A stretch of 64,000 nt of DNA from Rutstroemia sp. NJR-2017a BVV2 (Eukaryota > Ascomycota > Leotiomycetes > Helotiales > Rutstroemiaceae). Numbering within the stretch: the stretch's first letter is position 1; every line of letters starts with the position of its first letter. Under the pieces are notes generated by a model. The model saw only the letters and a program-made list of their open reading frames with translations. It searched no databases and had not been told where the DNA came from. Below, piece by piece: positions 10,473 through 22,076 of this stretch. The position numbers and the translations under genes were made by a program. The stretch spans positions 416,296 through 480,295 of the forward strand of contig NJPS01000050.1 of the NCBI GenBank assembly GCA_002946415.1, given 5' to 3'.

Positions 10473-12079
10473 ATGCGACACACTCTTCGCCGGTCTTGTG
10501 CTGCATGTGCCAGGTCCAAACACAGTTGCGACCTTCGCACACCGCGCTGCTCTCGCTGCCTTAAACGGAATGTTCAGTGCATCTATGCGAATGAACCTTT
10601 GAACAGCGCACCGCCAGCATTTCGTCGGGAGAACAACGGGCCAGTGAGGTACTTGAATGCTTCTGGGCCTCTCACCAGCTACAGATTCGGGTCTCTTGAT
10701 CCTTTCGAGTCGTACCCACAAACGAGACTTCCTCGAGAACACGTGCAACGCCTAATCCACAGCTGTATGTATGATTCTCTTCGGCCACATCAAACCTTGC
10801 TCTAGCTCATCAGGACAGTTCTTCACAAGATTGCTTTTCAATACTATCCGCTTGATCTGAGTGCGACCTCAAATCCATTCCTTATCTCTTGGTGGCCACT
10901 AGCTTTGGGCGATCCGGCACTATTTCATGTCTCGCTGCAGACGGCATGCCTCGACGAGGAGCGATTGGCCCAAAAAGGCTTTCAAACGTCTGAAATGCTC
11001 ATGGCCGACTCTGTGGCACTACTTAGACGGAAAGTCGAGGATATGTCACTGGCTGTTCAGGATGGTACTATGAATTCCGTCATTACTTTGGCAACTATCG
11101 AAGTAAGGTTCTTTCGAGGTCATATTATCCTTCGGCCAGGACCTTCGCTAATTTTTGATGGCTCTTAGTTCGGAAAGGGTAATATCAAAGTTGCCAAAAT
11201 GCATGTCGAAGGGGTGAAAAGACTGGTTAAGATGAGAGATGGGATCAATTCGGTGAGGCAGACAAGCCCGCTCACTGCGAGAATGGTTAGCTGGTAAGTC
11301 GCCTGGCCGCTCTGTAGAGAATCTAAGTTCACACTTTTCAAAGGGTATCGATGCTGATTATGGGCCATCCTCAATTTGAAACACAAGATGATGCCGGCGT
11401 AGGACACGGCATACCTCCTATTCCCGAATGGCAATTACCCTCGATTGCTGATGATGATTGTCTATCCGAGCTCCGTAACAAGTGTATCGACCCAGAAGTT
11501 GAGAACGTCTTCAAACGCCTACGCAGCATTTTCCAACGAGCTTCTCAGATGCCTTTGTCAACTGCACGACTTCATGATCTGACGTGTTTTGTCGTGCATC
11601 GTCTTCTTCTCTTGGCCCCAGACACCGCAAATCCTATTTCGTCACCGTTCACCGAATGCATCCGCTGCGCCATCATACTTTACATGTTTATTATCCATGG
11701 GCCAACATACTACTCACATGCAGTTATATTGAATAAGATCGTCTCCCAGTTTGTTGAAAATCTCGACAAGGTTGATTTAGAATCTCGAGTGTATGATTCA
11801 CTGGTCATGTGGCTCCTTGGGATTGGAATGGTAGGCTCATCCGGAACCGTCTTTTACCAACGTTTCACGCAGAAAGCACATGCAGCAAGTACTTCTCTAC
11901 AACTAGTAGATTCAAATGCAGCCTTCGTCCGCACCAAAGGCATTCTATGGTTAGAGATGCCTCTGATTGAAGATGCATTTCGGTCCCATTGGGGCGCTGT
12001 ACTGAATGCCACCTGCCCACCGGGATCGATAATTTTTAGAGTCTCTGTTCCAGGCATTGCCGAAGATGCAGTTTCCTGA
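10473..12079 (+). CDS. Zn2Cys6 transcription factor with Fungal_trans_2-like C-terminus, four exons
   Basis: Proposed exons 10473-10768, 10814-11102, 11169-11293 and 11344-12079, giving 481 aa. The binuclear cluster starts almost at the N-terminus: CAAC, six residues, C, six, C, RC, six, C. The middle reads SNPFLISWWPLALGDPALFH, then GNIKVAKMHVEGVKRLVKMRDGI, the layout of fungal regulators of the DUF3468/Fungal_trans_2 type. Introns 2 and 3 have standard signals (gtaagg...ttag, gtaagt...aaag). Intron 1 is only 45 nt and is inferred because an in-frame TAG at 10803-10805 interrupts an otherwise continuous frame; if it is not spliced, the gene is a nonsense pseudogene. Divergent orientation suggests it may regulate the CYP61-like gene. 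Confidence 0.72.
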
Positions 12080-14248
12080 AAATTTCCCCAACTTATGTTG
12101 TTACAAAGAAAAACTCAGCCCTGCTAATATCTTCTGTTCGGGGATACAAGCAGCAGATGATCAGGGCCTATTTTGATATTCAATTCTCAAACTTGTTACA
12201 ACTGAAATTACGTCTCTCTATACACAGAGGTCTGACTTCAGCTGGAACCAATCCCAGACTCGAAAGTAGCCCACAAGATACCCGGTCGAAAAGGTATTTT
12301 GTGTCACTTCATGCAATCTACGGGACATCGACATCCACGGCATGATTAGCCCCTGCTAGCCAAAATTGATGCTACGTATCTCACAGCGAGCTTTGTTCTC
12401 GGAAGTTTACATGTATGTAGTGATTTGTGGCACACGAGGTACAGCACTCGGCACTTAGTCTTCACCGTTTAGCATCCAGAACTTAGCTTCGTCATGGGTT
12501 GTTAGGCTCACCTGTATGATTAGTACTTTTGAGGGCACCATCGATCGTTCCAATGACTTCACAAGCTCAGAAGCTCTTGGTCGGGCTATGAAACAATGGT
12601 TGGCAAGTTGATATCGAGACGACTGTTCTGCTACAATGGACGGATACGTTAGGCTTCTACAGCCTGAAATGCGACCACCATCTCCGAGATACCAGCACGC
12701 AACAGGCTATCGTACAGAGTCTGACCTACATTCGTCTACTTACGAGTGAGCAGTTAGGATCAGACGCTGTTGTGGACTTTATGGGGTAAAGACCAACAAA
12801 TCTTAGGAAAGGCTTCTACTCTCCGACCATCAGCGGTTCCCGCCTGGCGAAGTTTGTCATCGAATCTGGGATGTCAGCGTTGAGGATGAATGTACTTAAC
12901 CGAAGCCTCTTCGACGGGTCATCAAAGATAAGCAAATGTTTGAGGATATGGTCAAGGAGCTGGCCTATTCATCACGAAATGCACCCAGCTCGTCCCTATG
13001 CCTCACAGCCAATCTCCGCACAGTCTATGGTCTCAATAATGGTTCAGATCTCAAGGATATCAGAGAAGTCAGGATTCTACGCACGCATCCGTGGGTTATG
13101 GAGCAACCATGCCCGAGATCACAAAGCAGCATGCCACGCGCACTTTCGAACGAGCATCGCCTTCTCCGTATACTCTGGTCCAGAGTAGAGCAATGACAGA
13201 ACGGGGCTAACTTCGGTGATACACAAACCGACACTGCAGTGGGTACTCGAGCTATCTCAGGCGAGACCTTAGGGTCGACTGCTCTGGTTTCGATACGAAT
13301 AGGCTATTTATTGAATCTCAGGAAATGCTGGTAGTGAGAGGTCAACTCTGATGAAGCACAGTTTTCACCACTCAAAGACTAGAGAACTCCTTTACGCGCT
13401 AGGGTGGGGACACGCAACGTTCGCTCGTCGAGTTTTTCTTTTGAATCTAGGCAACGACAGAGCAGAATACTCCATGGGGGTCAGAGAAAGCTCGACTTAT
13501 TAGATGCTCTCGACTAATCATCCACTCTTTGGCATCACCCTGCACACTGTGTGGAAGCAGTTGTATGAAAATCGAACTACAATTTCTGTGACCATCCTGC
13601 AAACACTTCGCTACTAAAGTTCCAAGAGGTTGAGCTGCTTTTGTGGAAGCAGATCTTTGCCCAGAGACAGTCCTTCGTCATGTGGTAGCGCGTGTTTACT
13701 CCAAGATGGAAGCCGAAATGAACGGGCGAGTAAGAATAGCCAACAGAGGCTTCATACGTCTTGCCCTTGGAGTGGGATGGAGCCTTGGTGGGCAGCGCGG
13801 CTTCGGTCAATGACATTAGAATTCAATTTCCAATGACTGCAGAGATCAACCTTATGGGGTAAAAAATCGTCGCATTATTTCATGAAATTGTGATCTTGGG
13901 GGAGAGCTTCCCGGCTTTAGTGATTTGGTATACCGAATCCAGCAGCAAAGGTTCTTTCCAAAGTATTCACAAACTCAGAATAGATGTTCTATTTGAGATG
14001 TCAGTTCACAACCCGACTTATAGCACAAATATATATTTGCATTGTTGTAATCTTAAAATCCAAAATTATTTCGGATTTTGATAGTATATCGAATATTTGT
14101 GCCAAATTGACGTTTTTTGTATTCTATTAAGGTTATAACCTTCAGGGCACCAATCATAATTCAGCATACCCCATTGGTATGTAAGTGATATACAATCGTA
14201 TGACAGTAAGACTTATTCTACTACATGTTACACCAAAAATCCAATCAA
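12080..14248. other. Decayed or non-coding stretch
   Basis: About 2.2 kb with scattered short frames and many stops. Apart from the remnant at 12,826-13,195 nothing can be assigned. Base composition is like gene space, so this is not RIP-saturated repeat. Confidence 0.5.
12826..13195 (+). pseudogene. Possible remnant of a 2EXR-type fungal protein
   Basis: One frame reads QRFPPGEVCHRIWDVSVEDE, then a stop (TAA at about 12,899), then PKPLRRVIKDK and an 86-codon open stretch with MFEDMVKELAYSSRNAP. The first block resembles the FP.LPPEvR..IW..a start of the fungus-specific 2EXR domain, with an extra Gly. No start codon or full-length reading exists. This is a weak resemblance judged by eye. Confidence 0.25.
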
Positions 14249-15199
14249 TCATCCAAAACATATAAGCAAATTTTGCGAAGTGGAAAAGAAAGACTCATTT
14301 ATCGACTTCCGCATCGGAGATTCATTGCCAGGCAGAAGGCGGTCAACTTTCAAAGGAATAAGTTGGAAGTCATAAGGCTTAAGGTTAATTAAGCGCTGTA
14401 CTACCCCACTGAAATCGAGTAGAATCCCTACTAAACACCATACGCCACACATTGCCTTACCTACGACATAACAACAAACAGAACAGAAACAGACGACGGC
14501 ATTCCCCCAATATCTGATACACACTGAACATTGCCATAGCGAGCCATCAATCTTCGAGCGCCTGCCTGTCAATCAGAATCAGAACTATATCTAAACGACC
14601 TCGGATTACCAACGAAATAATTACAGCTCAAGTCCTGTCCCGGAGGATACATTCCTTGTCCGACGACTACGAACCTCACTCGAAACCAACCATTAAGGGC
14701 TACGACGAACCACCACGCTCGACCTGAGAAAACCCTCTCATATCTGCTCGGGATTCGAAACCAATTACCTGAGCAACGCTCGAAATATTTACATTAAACG
14801 AATACCGCTCAACCTCATAAACCATCAGCAGGCTTGGAGAGTCTTACCATACTAGTTGTGGGCAGATGCCGCGGGGAGGCTTGAAGGGCCGCCGTGTAAT
14901 TTGCAGGCATTGAGGACAAACAGTGAGAGGCTGTGATCTCGTTCTGCTTGCTACAGGTGCTAGGTATTACTCGGTCTACCCATTTTCAACACTGCGATAT
15001 AACCAACGACGACGGTTCATCCATCAAGTGAAAGAATTGGGGACTCCGCCACACGGAACGAGCTAGGCGAGGAGACCTGCAAAGAGGAAGCATTTTCGGA
15101 ATAATCTACTCAGTCATCTCAAGCAGCGAGATTTCCTATGCGAGCTGTCGTGATCTTGGCCGGCCAGATATCTCCTGAGGCTAGACAAGAGGGACTGGC
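14249..15199. other. Upstream region of the retropepsin-like gene
   Basis: No supported gene. The sequence is likely promoter and 5' leader. A 39-codon upstream open frame (15138-15257) starts at an ATG 62 nt before the main start and overlaps it in another frame. The minus-strand frame 14249-14572 shows no known motif. Confidence 0.45.
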
Positions 15200-15257
15200 A
15201 TGGATTCACAGTTTCCTGCTTCTCGAGAAGAACTATATCATGTTCAAATGGACGTGA
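15138..15257 (+). promoter_or_regulatory. Overlapping upstream open reading frame
   Basis: ATG at 15138 opens a 39-codon frame that ends at TGA 15255-15257, inside the main coding sequence and in a different frame. If the transcript starts upstream of 15138, it should reduce initiation at 15200. Transcript start is unknown. Confidence 0.4.
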
Positions 15258-17161
15258 AGCATGTACAAGCAGTACAGACCAATCATGCGGACCGCTTATT
15301 GAGGCTCGAGAAGCGGCAGGCTGATGACGCTGCTCTTAAATCCGTCTGGGGTGCTGGCTCACCTTTCCCTGGTGTCTTGAGTGGCACTCCTCAGCACGGT
15401 ACTTTTAATATACTGCTCATTGGCTCAGTCATTATGCTAATCTGATGTTATGCAGGCCCGGTTCACAACTCGCCTACCGATGTCTTTGATGACTTTGACG
15501 ACGAGCAAGGACAGAACCTGCTTGGCAGTCTACACTTGGAAGCTGACGAAGAGCCTGTGCGGAGAGGTGCATCAAGAGCGAATAGCGTTCGCTTCGATGT
15601 TAGTGCTCTTCAGGGATCACATTGGGCCCAAGCCTCTCGGTCGTCAGGGGAATTCGCTCCAGTTCGTCCAAGTAGTGGTTTTGGAAGTCATCCCATGACT
15701 GAGCGCTCCCTGTCGCACAAGTCCGATGGCAGACATAGCTCCGCCGGCCATAGTGTTCACTCGGCACATTCTGCACCATCTGGGCGAACAAGCAGCCTAG
15801 GTTTGGATACTAATTTCTTGATTGGTGATCCAGATGACGACTCAGCTTTGGATATGCCCGACCCCCCTCCAGGCTTGTTCGTGTTAGGGACCGTGCCTTC
15901 AATAATTAGGTGCTGGCTTACAATGAATTTCTCTCACAACGCGCTTCTATATGCCGACATATGTACTGGCTCACAGAAGTCCATCCTCGAATACTCGCTT
16001 GTGAAGGAGCTTGGCCTTGTTGATCAAGTACGGAAAGATCCTGCAAGCAGTAGCTACATCATTAGACTGCCCGTTTACCTACCAGAAGCAATCGTTACCC
16101 AGCCAACATCAAGGTCAAATAGTCCTGCTCCACAGCTGCCGACTCTCACGGCGGATTTTCAGGTGGTCGGTATGAATCAACGCCCTGCAAACGATCGCAA
16201 GAAAGCCATACGAGTGTTCCTTGGTAGCGATACCCTCCGTGCACATAACGCCGACGTCCTCTTCTCACAAAATCTCATGACGTTATACGGAGATGATCGT
16301 AACAAGTTGTCAGTGCCTTTCGTACGACCCGAAGATGAGAATTCGTTTAAGCACATATGCACCTCTAACGTCCCTCCTGAAAAGAATGAGCTCAAAGCCA
16401 CAGCCATCCCATTTACTCCCAGCGAACAGCGACCGAAGAATGATACTCCAAACAAAGGCTCTCCAACTGACATAGGAACACCAAGTAATGAGAAGATAAA
16501 GCTACCAGGCTTAGATATCCAATCAGAAAGTACAGTCGCAACCCTAAACAGCTCTTCCGCCGTTTCAACCTCGCCTATCCACAGTCCTCATCCTACGTCG
16601 GATTCAGAAGCCGGTATAAAAGCCAATGGCAGCATCACTGACTCGGAAAAGTTACACACGCCCGCATCGAGTGTAACTGAAGCAGGCAGAGCCGATGTTA
16701 CGAACGCCGCTGAAAGCACCAAGCCATCTATGGGAACATGGGGCTCATGGCGACAGGGCAGCACTCCCATCAGCAGTGAAAACAATGGCGATTCTCCAAG
16801 CGGTTATCAGAGAGCTGTGCGCGGCGGTCGAAGCATGAAAGTGCTCAAACCATCCAAATCCCTTACCTCGACGTCTACAGCGACGCCCGGCCGTCCTACT
16901 TCGGGAGCCAAAACCGGAGCAGCGTACGAACCTGCGCCGCTGCGCTCGACGGGCGAGCTACCTAAACGAAAAAGCCAGGTTAATGGCGTGGAAAACCAAC
17001 AGCCCCCGCTGCGCTGGGAACCGAAGAGAGTGAGTTCGGAGGAGCAGAAGAGCTCGAGGACTATTGCGACGATTTCCAGGTCGTCGAATCCGGTGGGTGG
17101 CGCTTCGGCATTTGCGTGGATGAATCCGAATAAGCCGAAAGCTACGACTGCGGATTCTTGA
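15200..17161 (+). CDS. Serine-rich protein with a retropepsin-like domain lacking the catalytic Asp
   Basis: Exons 15200-15398 and 15456-17161 (57-nt intron with gctaat branch site), 634 aa. Residues 1-60 look like a short coiled coil (EELYHVQMDVKHVQAVQTNHADRLLRLEKRQ). Residues about 70-200 are Ser-rich and disordered. Residues about 205-345 resemble a retropepsin fold: PSIIRCWLTM strand, then ADICTGSQKSILEYSLVKELGL where DTGA/S..S.i...la..lGL is expected, and later FLGSDTLRAHNADVLFSQNLMTLY (about 321) like the ilG.D.L......id...n.l.l second half. In the DTG position the sequence is CTG (Cys236), so a normal aspartic protease active site is absent. The C-terminal 290 residues are Ser/Thr/Pro-rich and disordered. 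The function is unknown; I do not recognise a named family. Confidence 0.75.
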
Positions 17162-17537
17162 GGAGTCTCATGGTATGAGGAATGTGTGGATTTGAAGGGA
17201 ATGTTTGATAGCAGAATAAATGTAAAATCAAAAATATCTCAAAAAACCATCTGTGAGCTGATTTTCTATGATTGAGTGGCTGCCCCTTGTATTGGCCAGT
17301 TCGGTCTTGGGAAAATTAGAAGTATGTTGAGGCCAGACTAGAACATTATTGCTCTATCATCAGTCTTTGCAATGCTGCTCACCGTGCATCTATAAATATT
17401 TCATATCTTTCGTTGTTGCAGCCCGGCTCTATCTATCTCTTGTAAAAGTCCATTTGCATAGTTCAATTAACGCAACATTTCTTTCCTCCCTCGTATACAT
17501 ACGCAGCTCGTCACTCCCACCTGCCCCGTCCCACCCA

Positions 17538-18819
17538 TCAGATCTTGCTCAGCAGCGTACTCATCACGTCCTTGGTATCAGCAATATACTCCTTCACGAG
17601 CCCTACTATCGCTTTGAATCTGTATTTGTTGTTAGCTATAGCCCATCTATCCATCCAATCCATTCATCCACCTCCCCTCTCCTCTCCTCTCCTCTCCTCT
17701 CCCCTCCCCCTCTCCCTCTCCCTTATCTCCCCCTACCTAATATACCAATCAAAACTCGAAAATTCAAAAAACAAAACTTACTCCTCAAGCTTCGCGTCCC
17801 CCACAATCTCATATATCACCGACTCAGAGGTGGTGATCACCGCGCCGGCAGAACGCAGGCGCGCGAGTGCGATGGGGATTTCTTCCGCGTTGCGGCTACT
17901 GATGCCGTCGGCGAGAATGTAGACCTGGCTGTGTTAGTATAGGGGAGGAGGGAGGAGGAATGGGGTGGAGATAGAGGGGAGGAAGGGGGGGAGGAAAGGG
18001 AAGGGAAGTAAATACCTTGTGTCCGTGAGATAGCAAATCTAATGTTGTTTGCGTAACACAGATATGCGATTCGATTCCGACAATTATCACCTCGGAGGGT
18101 TCGGCGCTGGAGAAGTGTCGGGATATAGAGGGAATCCACTGGGGAGGGGAGGTTAGTTTATATCATCTTGCCATTCCATTTTTGTATAGATATCGTTGTT
18201 CGTGTTCTTGTTCCTGGATGTAAAAGATATGAAGAAGGAAGGGTGGAGAGATGGATAGAAAGACAATCATACCATACTAAACGCAGTCTTATCCGCATGC
18301 TCGACGGCATTGGATAGGTCCAGCTCGGCGCATGTCTCGCCTAGCCCCGCGCGGTTCTGGGTTGTGGCGAATACGGGGATGTGGAGGATCTCGCTGGCTT
18401 TGAGCATTTTTTGGGTGGTGGTTATGCTGGAGGGGGTGTTAGCGGGGGGTTGGGTGAGGAGAAAGGTTATGGAGCGGGGGGTATAGAGAAGGGACAGGGA
18501 GGGGATAGGGAGGAGGATACAGGGGGAGAGGATATATGAGGAGGGGATAAGCTTGTGGATGGAGTGATAGGTATTGCAATGCACTACGCACACTTTTTCA
18601 TATTCCCAGATTGCTCTGCGGAATTTCTCTTGTATGTCGCAAATACTGATTCGGAGGTTAGCGGAAGAGTATATATGATGGAGCGGGGGGTGCGCAGGAC
18701 GAACAAGAGGGCGGGACGTTCTGCTGCGAGATTAGTGGATGTTCTCTCTTAGAGGGCATGGTGGTTTGTTTGATGTGTCGATTGAACTTACGGAAACGCT
18801 TTCCGACGGGCTCTGTCAT
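17538..18819 (-). CDS. Isochorismatase-family cysteine hydrolase (ISOC-like), seven exons
   Basis: Exons in transcript order 18792-18819, 18705-18723 (19 nt), 18592-18645, 18273-18426, 18016-18138, 17782-17924, 17538-17619; 200 aa, all junctions in frame. The conceptual product has PALFICDIQEKFR (Asp19), ADKTAFSM (Lys80) and GIESHICVTQT (Cys112), the Asp-Lys-Cys triad of the isochorismatase-like fold, and ends with EFKAIVGLVKEYIADTKDV. Family members of this compact type (ISOC1/2, YcaC-like) are cytosolic or mitochondrial hydrolases of unsettled substrate. An in-frame TAA at 17778-17780 is part of a perfect gtaagt donor, so the last exon must be spliced on. Branch sites gctaac precede the acceptors of introns 2 and 6. 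Introns 3-6 are strongly purine-rich on the coding strand. Confidence 0.85.
17668..17735. repeat. CCTCT pentanucleotide / pyrimidine tract in an intron
   Basis: Repeated cctct units followed by ccctccccctctccct, lying within the last intron (17620-17781) of the isochorismatase gene. On the coding strand it is a GGAGA-type purine tract. Confidence 0.7.
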
Positions 18820-19211
18820 GGTGAAGATGGTTGTTGGATATGATTGGAGTAGATTAAGTAATGCAAAAGAATTGAATTCAGAACTTTTCCATGCAGTTGT
18901 TCGAGGTCCGTTTTGTTGATAAACACCAAGCTCATGTCATGCAGTTTTGTGGGGTAGCGGTAGTGGGGTGAGGGTGAGCCGAGGATGTGGGTGGACCCTT
19001 CGAATCGGAGCCCGGAGCTGTTCCACGCATTTGGAGATTTGTCTTGGTCGGCCGGCTGGTTTAAGTCTAGATTCCCAGGTACGATGCATGACTGGAATAA
19101 ATTCCGCCTGCATCTGCACAGAGCGAAAGTCAAAACGTAGTAATAAGGCAGCGCTGTTTGCAAGCATATTACTGCAATACGCATCCGTGATGTTAACTTA
19201 TTAACTACCAT

Positions 19212-20949
19212 CTACCATCTACCATGTATTGAATCAATTCTTGCCTTCTCCAACCACCTAACATCGCCGCGTGAAGTGGCCATCTGTATATTGTACAGCT
19301 CGTCGATTAATGCTGGTACAAATGTCCCAGGGCCCATCACATCGTCGCGCATGACCGCAATCTCAGCAGCAATCTCATAATGTAATAATCCAGCAAGTGC
19401 CGCAAGAAACTTGTCCCCTCGACTGACTGCTAGCATTGCGGATATGATAGTGCCGAGCACGCAACCACTACCGGTGATTCTTCCGAGCATTTCATTCCCA
19501 TTAGCTACGGCGATGGTCCGTTTGCCGTCACTCAGCAAATCGGTTGCTCCCGTCATGAGAATCACGTTGCGCTCCCTTAATGCCAGGTCACGAACGAGTT
19601 CGGCCTTCTCTGAATCGGTCGACGTACTTGCGCCACTGTCCACTCCTCGTTGCTGAACATTTGACCCGAATACTGTTTTTATCTCACCTTCGTTGCCCTT
19701 GATAACATCAAAGTAGCCGTTGGCTAAGAGCATCTTCACTGCTGACCTTCTCACATCCGTCGCACCACATCCGACAGGGTCAAGCACAACCGGTCCTCCT
19801 TCTTTGTTATATGCTCTAAGAGCTTGCGCGTAGTTTTGGAGACCTTCTGGGGTAACGGTACCCATATTGATTACCAAAGCACCTCCAAGTTTGCTCAAAT
19901 CAGCGGCTTCCTCTCCGTAGTTGGCCATGATAGGAGAAGCTCCAACTGCTAAAGCAACGTTGGCAGCGATATTTTGCACCACCAGATTGGTCATGTTGTG
20001 TGATAAAGGCGTCCTCTTCGCGACTTCCGCGATCACTTCCGGGACCTGCAAAAGGAGTTCTCGCGGGTCCTTCTTCACATTTTCACTGGACAGCGAGGCA
20101 GATGCAAACGCCGGGGGACTCCAGATTAGCTGAGCAAGCTCACCGGCAGCTCTTTCGGGGTCGGGTGCCGCGACAATGGCACTTACAACAGCGACACCAT
20201 CGAGCTGCTTGCCAATGGTTGCGGATTGGTAGAGAACTCGTTGGACGTTGGAAGCATTGATTCCTCCGATTGAGACGGTCCGTATCTTGCTCCCGAATTC
20301 TAGCAGAGCACGAAGTATCTGTTTTGTGCCAGCAGTCCCGATGACATTCTTGGTGTTGGTCTTACTGTAACATCGTTTACCATTAGCATCTCTTGCTTTC
20401 CCCACAAGTAGACAATCATTCGGATACACTCCGGGCGAAACAACAGCTTAATCTTGGGTGGGTGTGCTTACGTTGGCGTGGCAAACATGGTACCGATGCC
20501 TAGGTAGTCCGCACCGGCTTGAGACGCTGCTAATGCTTCCGGAATATTGGCCACAGTAACTCCAATTATGGCATTTTCGCCTAGTAGCTTCCTTGCCGTG
20601 GTGAAATCTATCACCGCTCAATCAGTCACTGGACCCAGCGCACGTGAAAAGCTTTGAACATACCCATATCATCTTGGCCAATATGCACACCCTCGCATCC
20701 AATAGCCAGAGCAACATCGATGCGGTCATTGATCAAGAGCGGGACTTTGTATTTTTGAGTGACGGCATGCAGTCGGCGGCCCGTAGCAATCAGAGCAGCA
20801 GTGTCGCTGGTCTTGTCTCTGTATTGCACAATGGTAACGCCGCCACGGATAGCAGCCTCAACCACTTCGGCCAGATCTTTGTCGCCTAAGATGGCAGGAG
20901 TTGAGTCTGTCACTAGGTACAATGCATAGTCCACATCCTTGGGAGGCAT
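19212..20949 (-). CDS. THI6: Bifunctional thiamine-phosphate synthase / hydroxyethylthiazole kinase
   Basis: Exons 20664-20949, 20472-20607, 19212-20364; introns 56 and 107 nt; 524 aa. The N-terminal half is ThiE-like: [41 protein letters not shown], then [18 protein letters not shown]. It joins HMP-PP and thiazole phosphate to make thiamine phosphate. From about residue 240 the ThiM-like kinase follows: [48 protein letters not shown] and ITGSGCVLG (catalytic Cys). The fusion is the usual fungal arrangement. The start at 20947-20949 ([15 protein letters not shown]) is the first ATG of the open frame. I saw no TPP-riboswitch core upstream; in fungi these usually control THI4, NMT1 and transporter genes. 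Confidence 0.95.
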
Positions 20950-21771
20950 TTTCTTCCTCTTGGATGGCACTGGGCAGAGAGGTTTGTTTCACGTGAAACC
21001 AATGTGTACTGTAGTATATACAAAGTAAGTCTTACCTCGTACCTCGTACCTCTTACCTGGTGCTGCGGCTGTGCGGAAGTGATGAAGCGATGAGGGGATT
21101 CTCCATTTCCATGTGTAATTCCAAATCCACAAGGTGAACTTAATACATCCGATTGAACGGTACTTTGTATGTAATCTACCAAGTGTGCGTCACATGGCCA
21201 CCGTAGCCGCACGCAAACCAAAGGTTTTTTGCCTTTTTTTTTCTTTAGCGCACGGTCACCCAATTCAAGTATCCAGGAACAACTCGGAATTCTTCTTCTT
21301 TCTTTCTCCAACCACATCCATCCACCCATCCACCCATCCTCAAATTTTCTATACACTCCCACTCCAATATTGGAATTCGACAAAGCCTTTGAACAATAAT
21401 AAGTAGGAGGCTATCACCAATAACTTACACCTTTCAATCTTCGACTTCTTGTCAGCCTCTCTGCTGCTTCCAACAAACAAATTGAAACCTTTACCCTACA
21501 GCACAGGTTGAGTCAGTCAGCCAGTCGAGGAACGAAACACCAAACACTGTCCAAAACATAGACAGCTCTTCGCCTCCTTACCTTTTGCCTCACAACTCCT
21601 CAAATCACCCTCCTCCCGTCTACTCTCGACTCTAAAACCACTTCGAACGAAACTTGCAGTCTTCAGGAATAGGCAGCACTTGATTCTACAGTAAAGAAAG
21701 TCCCTTTCTTCGCCTCTTCCCAAACACACCAAACCAAGCCATCAGCACGTACAAAGATACATTTGAGTTAT

Positions 21772-22031
21772 ATGTATCTCACACCCAACGCCAACGACCT
21801 CAAACATCAGCCGCCTCTCGAGCTGCAACCATTTCGCATACCGCGGAAACCTTGTAGTTCTTACTTTAGCTCCAACGGCTAAGCACGACCCCTCCACGCA
21901 TTTTCGAATGTTCCCGTAACCTCTCAGCACAATCCGTCTACCTTGTCGCCTTTGCTATCCCTTCAGAAACAACAGACTGCATGTCATCTGTCGAATCGTC
22001 CAATTGCCTAACGGACAAATCTACGCCTTAA
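21772..22031 (+). promoter_or_regulatory. Three upstream open reading frames in the eIF5 5' leader
   Basis: Upstream frames at 21772-21882 (36 codons plus stop), 21908-21919 (MFP-stop) and 21981-22031 (16 codons plus stop) precede the eIF5 ATG at 22077. All three ATGs lack a purine at -3 (t, c and t), whereas the main start has g at -3. In animals eIF5 represses its own synthesis through poor-context upstream starts; whether this occurs here depends on the transcript start, which is not visible. Confidence 0.5.
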
Positions 22032-22076
22032 CCTTAACATAAACCATTCAAATCCTAGCCCAAGCTATCCGCAGCC

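Noticed and set aside
17778..17780. In-frame TAA as the isochorismatase stop
   Set aside because: It lies in a perfect gtaagt donor, and splicing to 17619 restores the family's conserved C-terminus.
20950..20970. Longer THI6 N-terminus starting at 20,970
   Set aside because: That codon is GTG, not ATG; the first ATG is at 20947-20949 and fits the family start.
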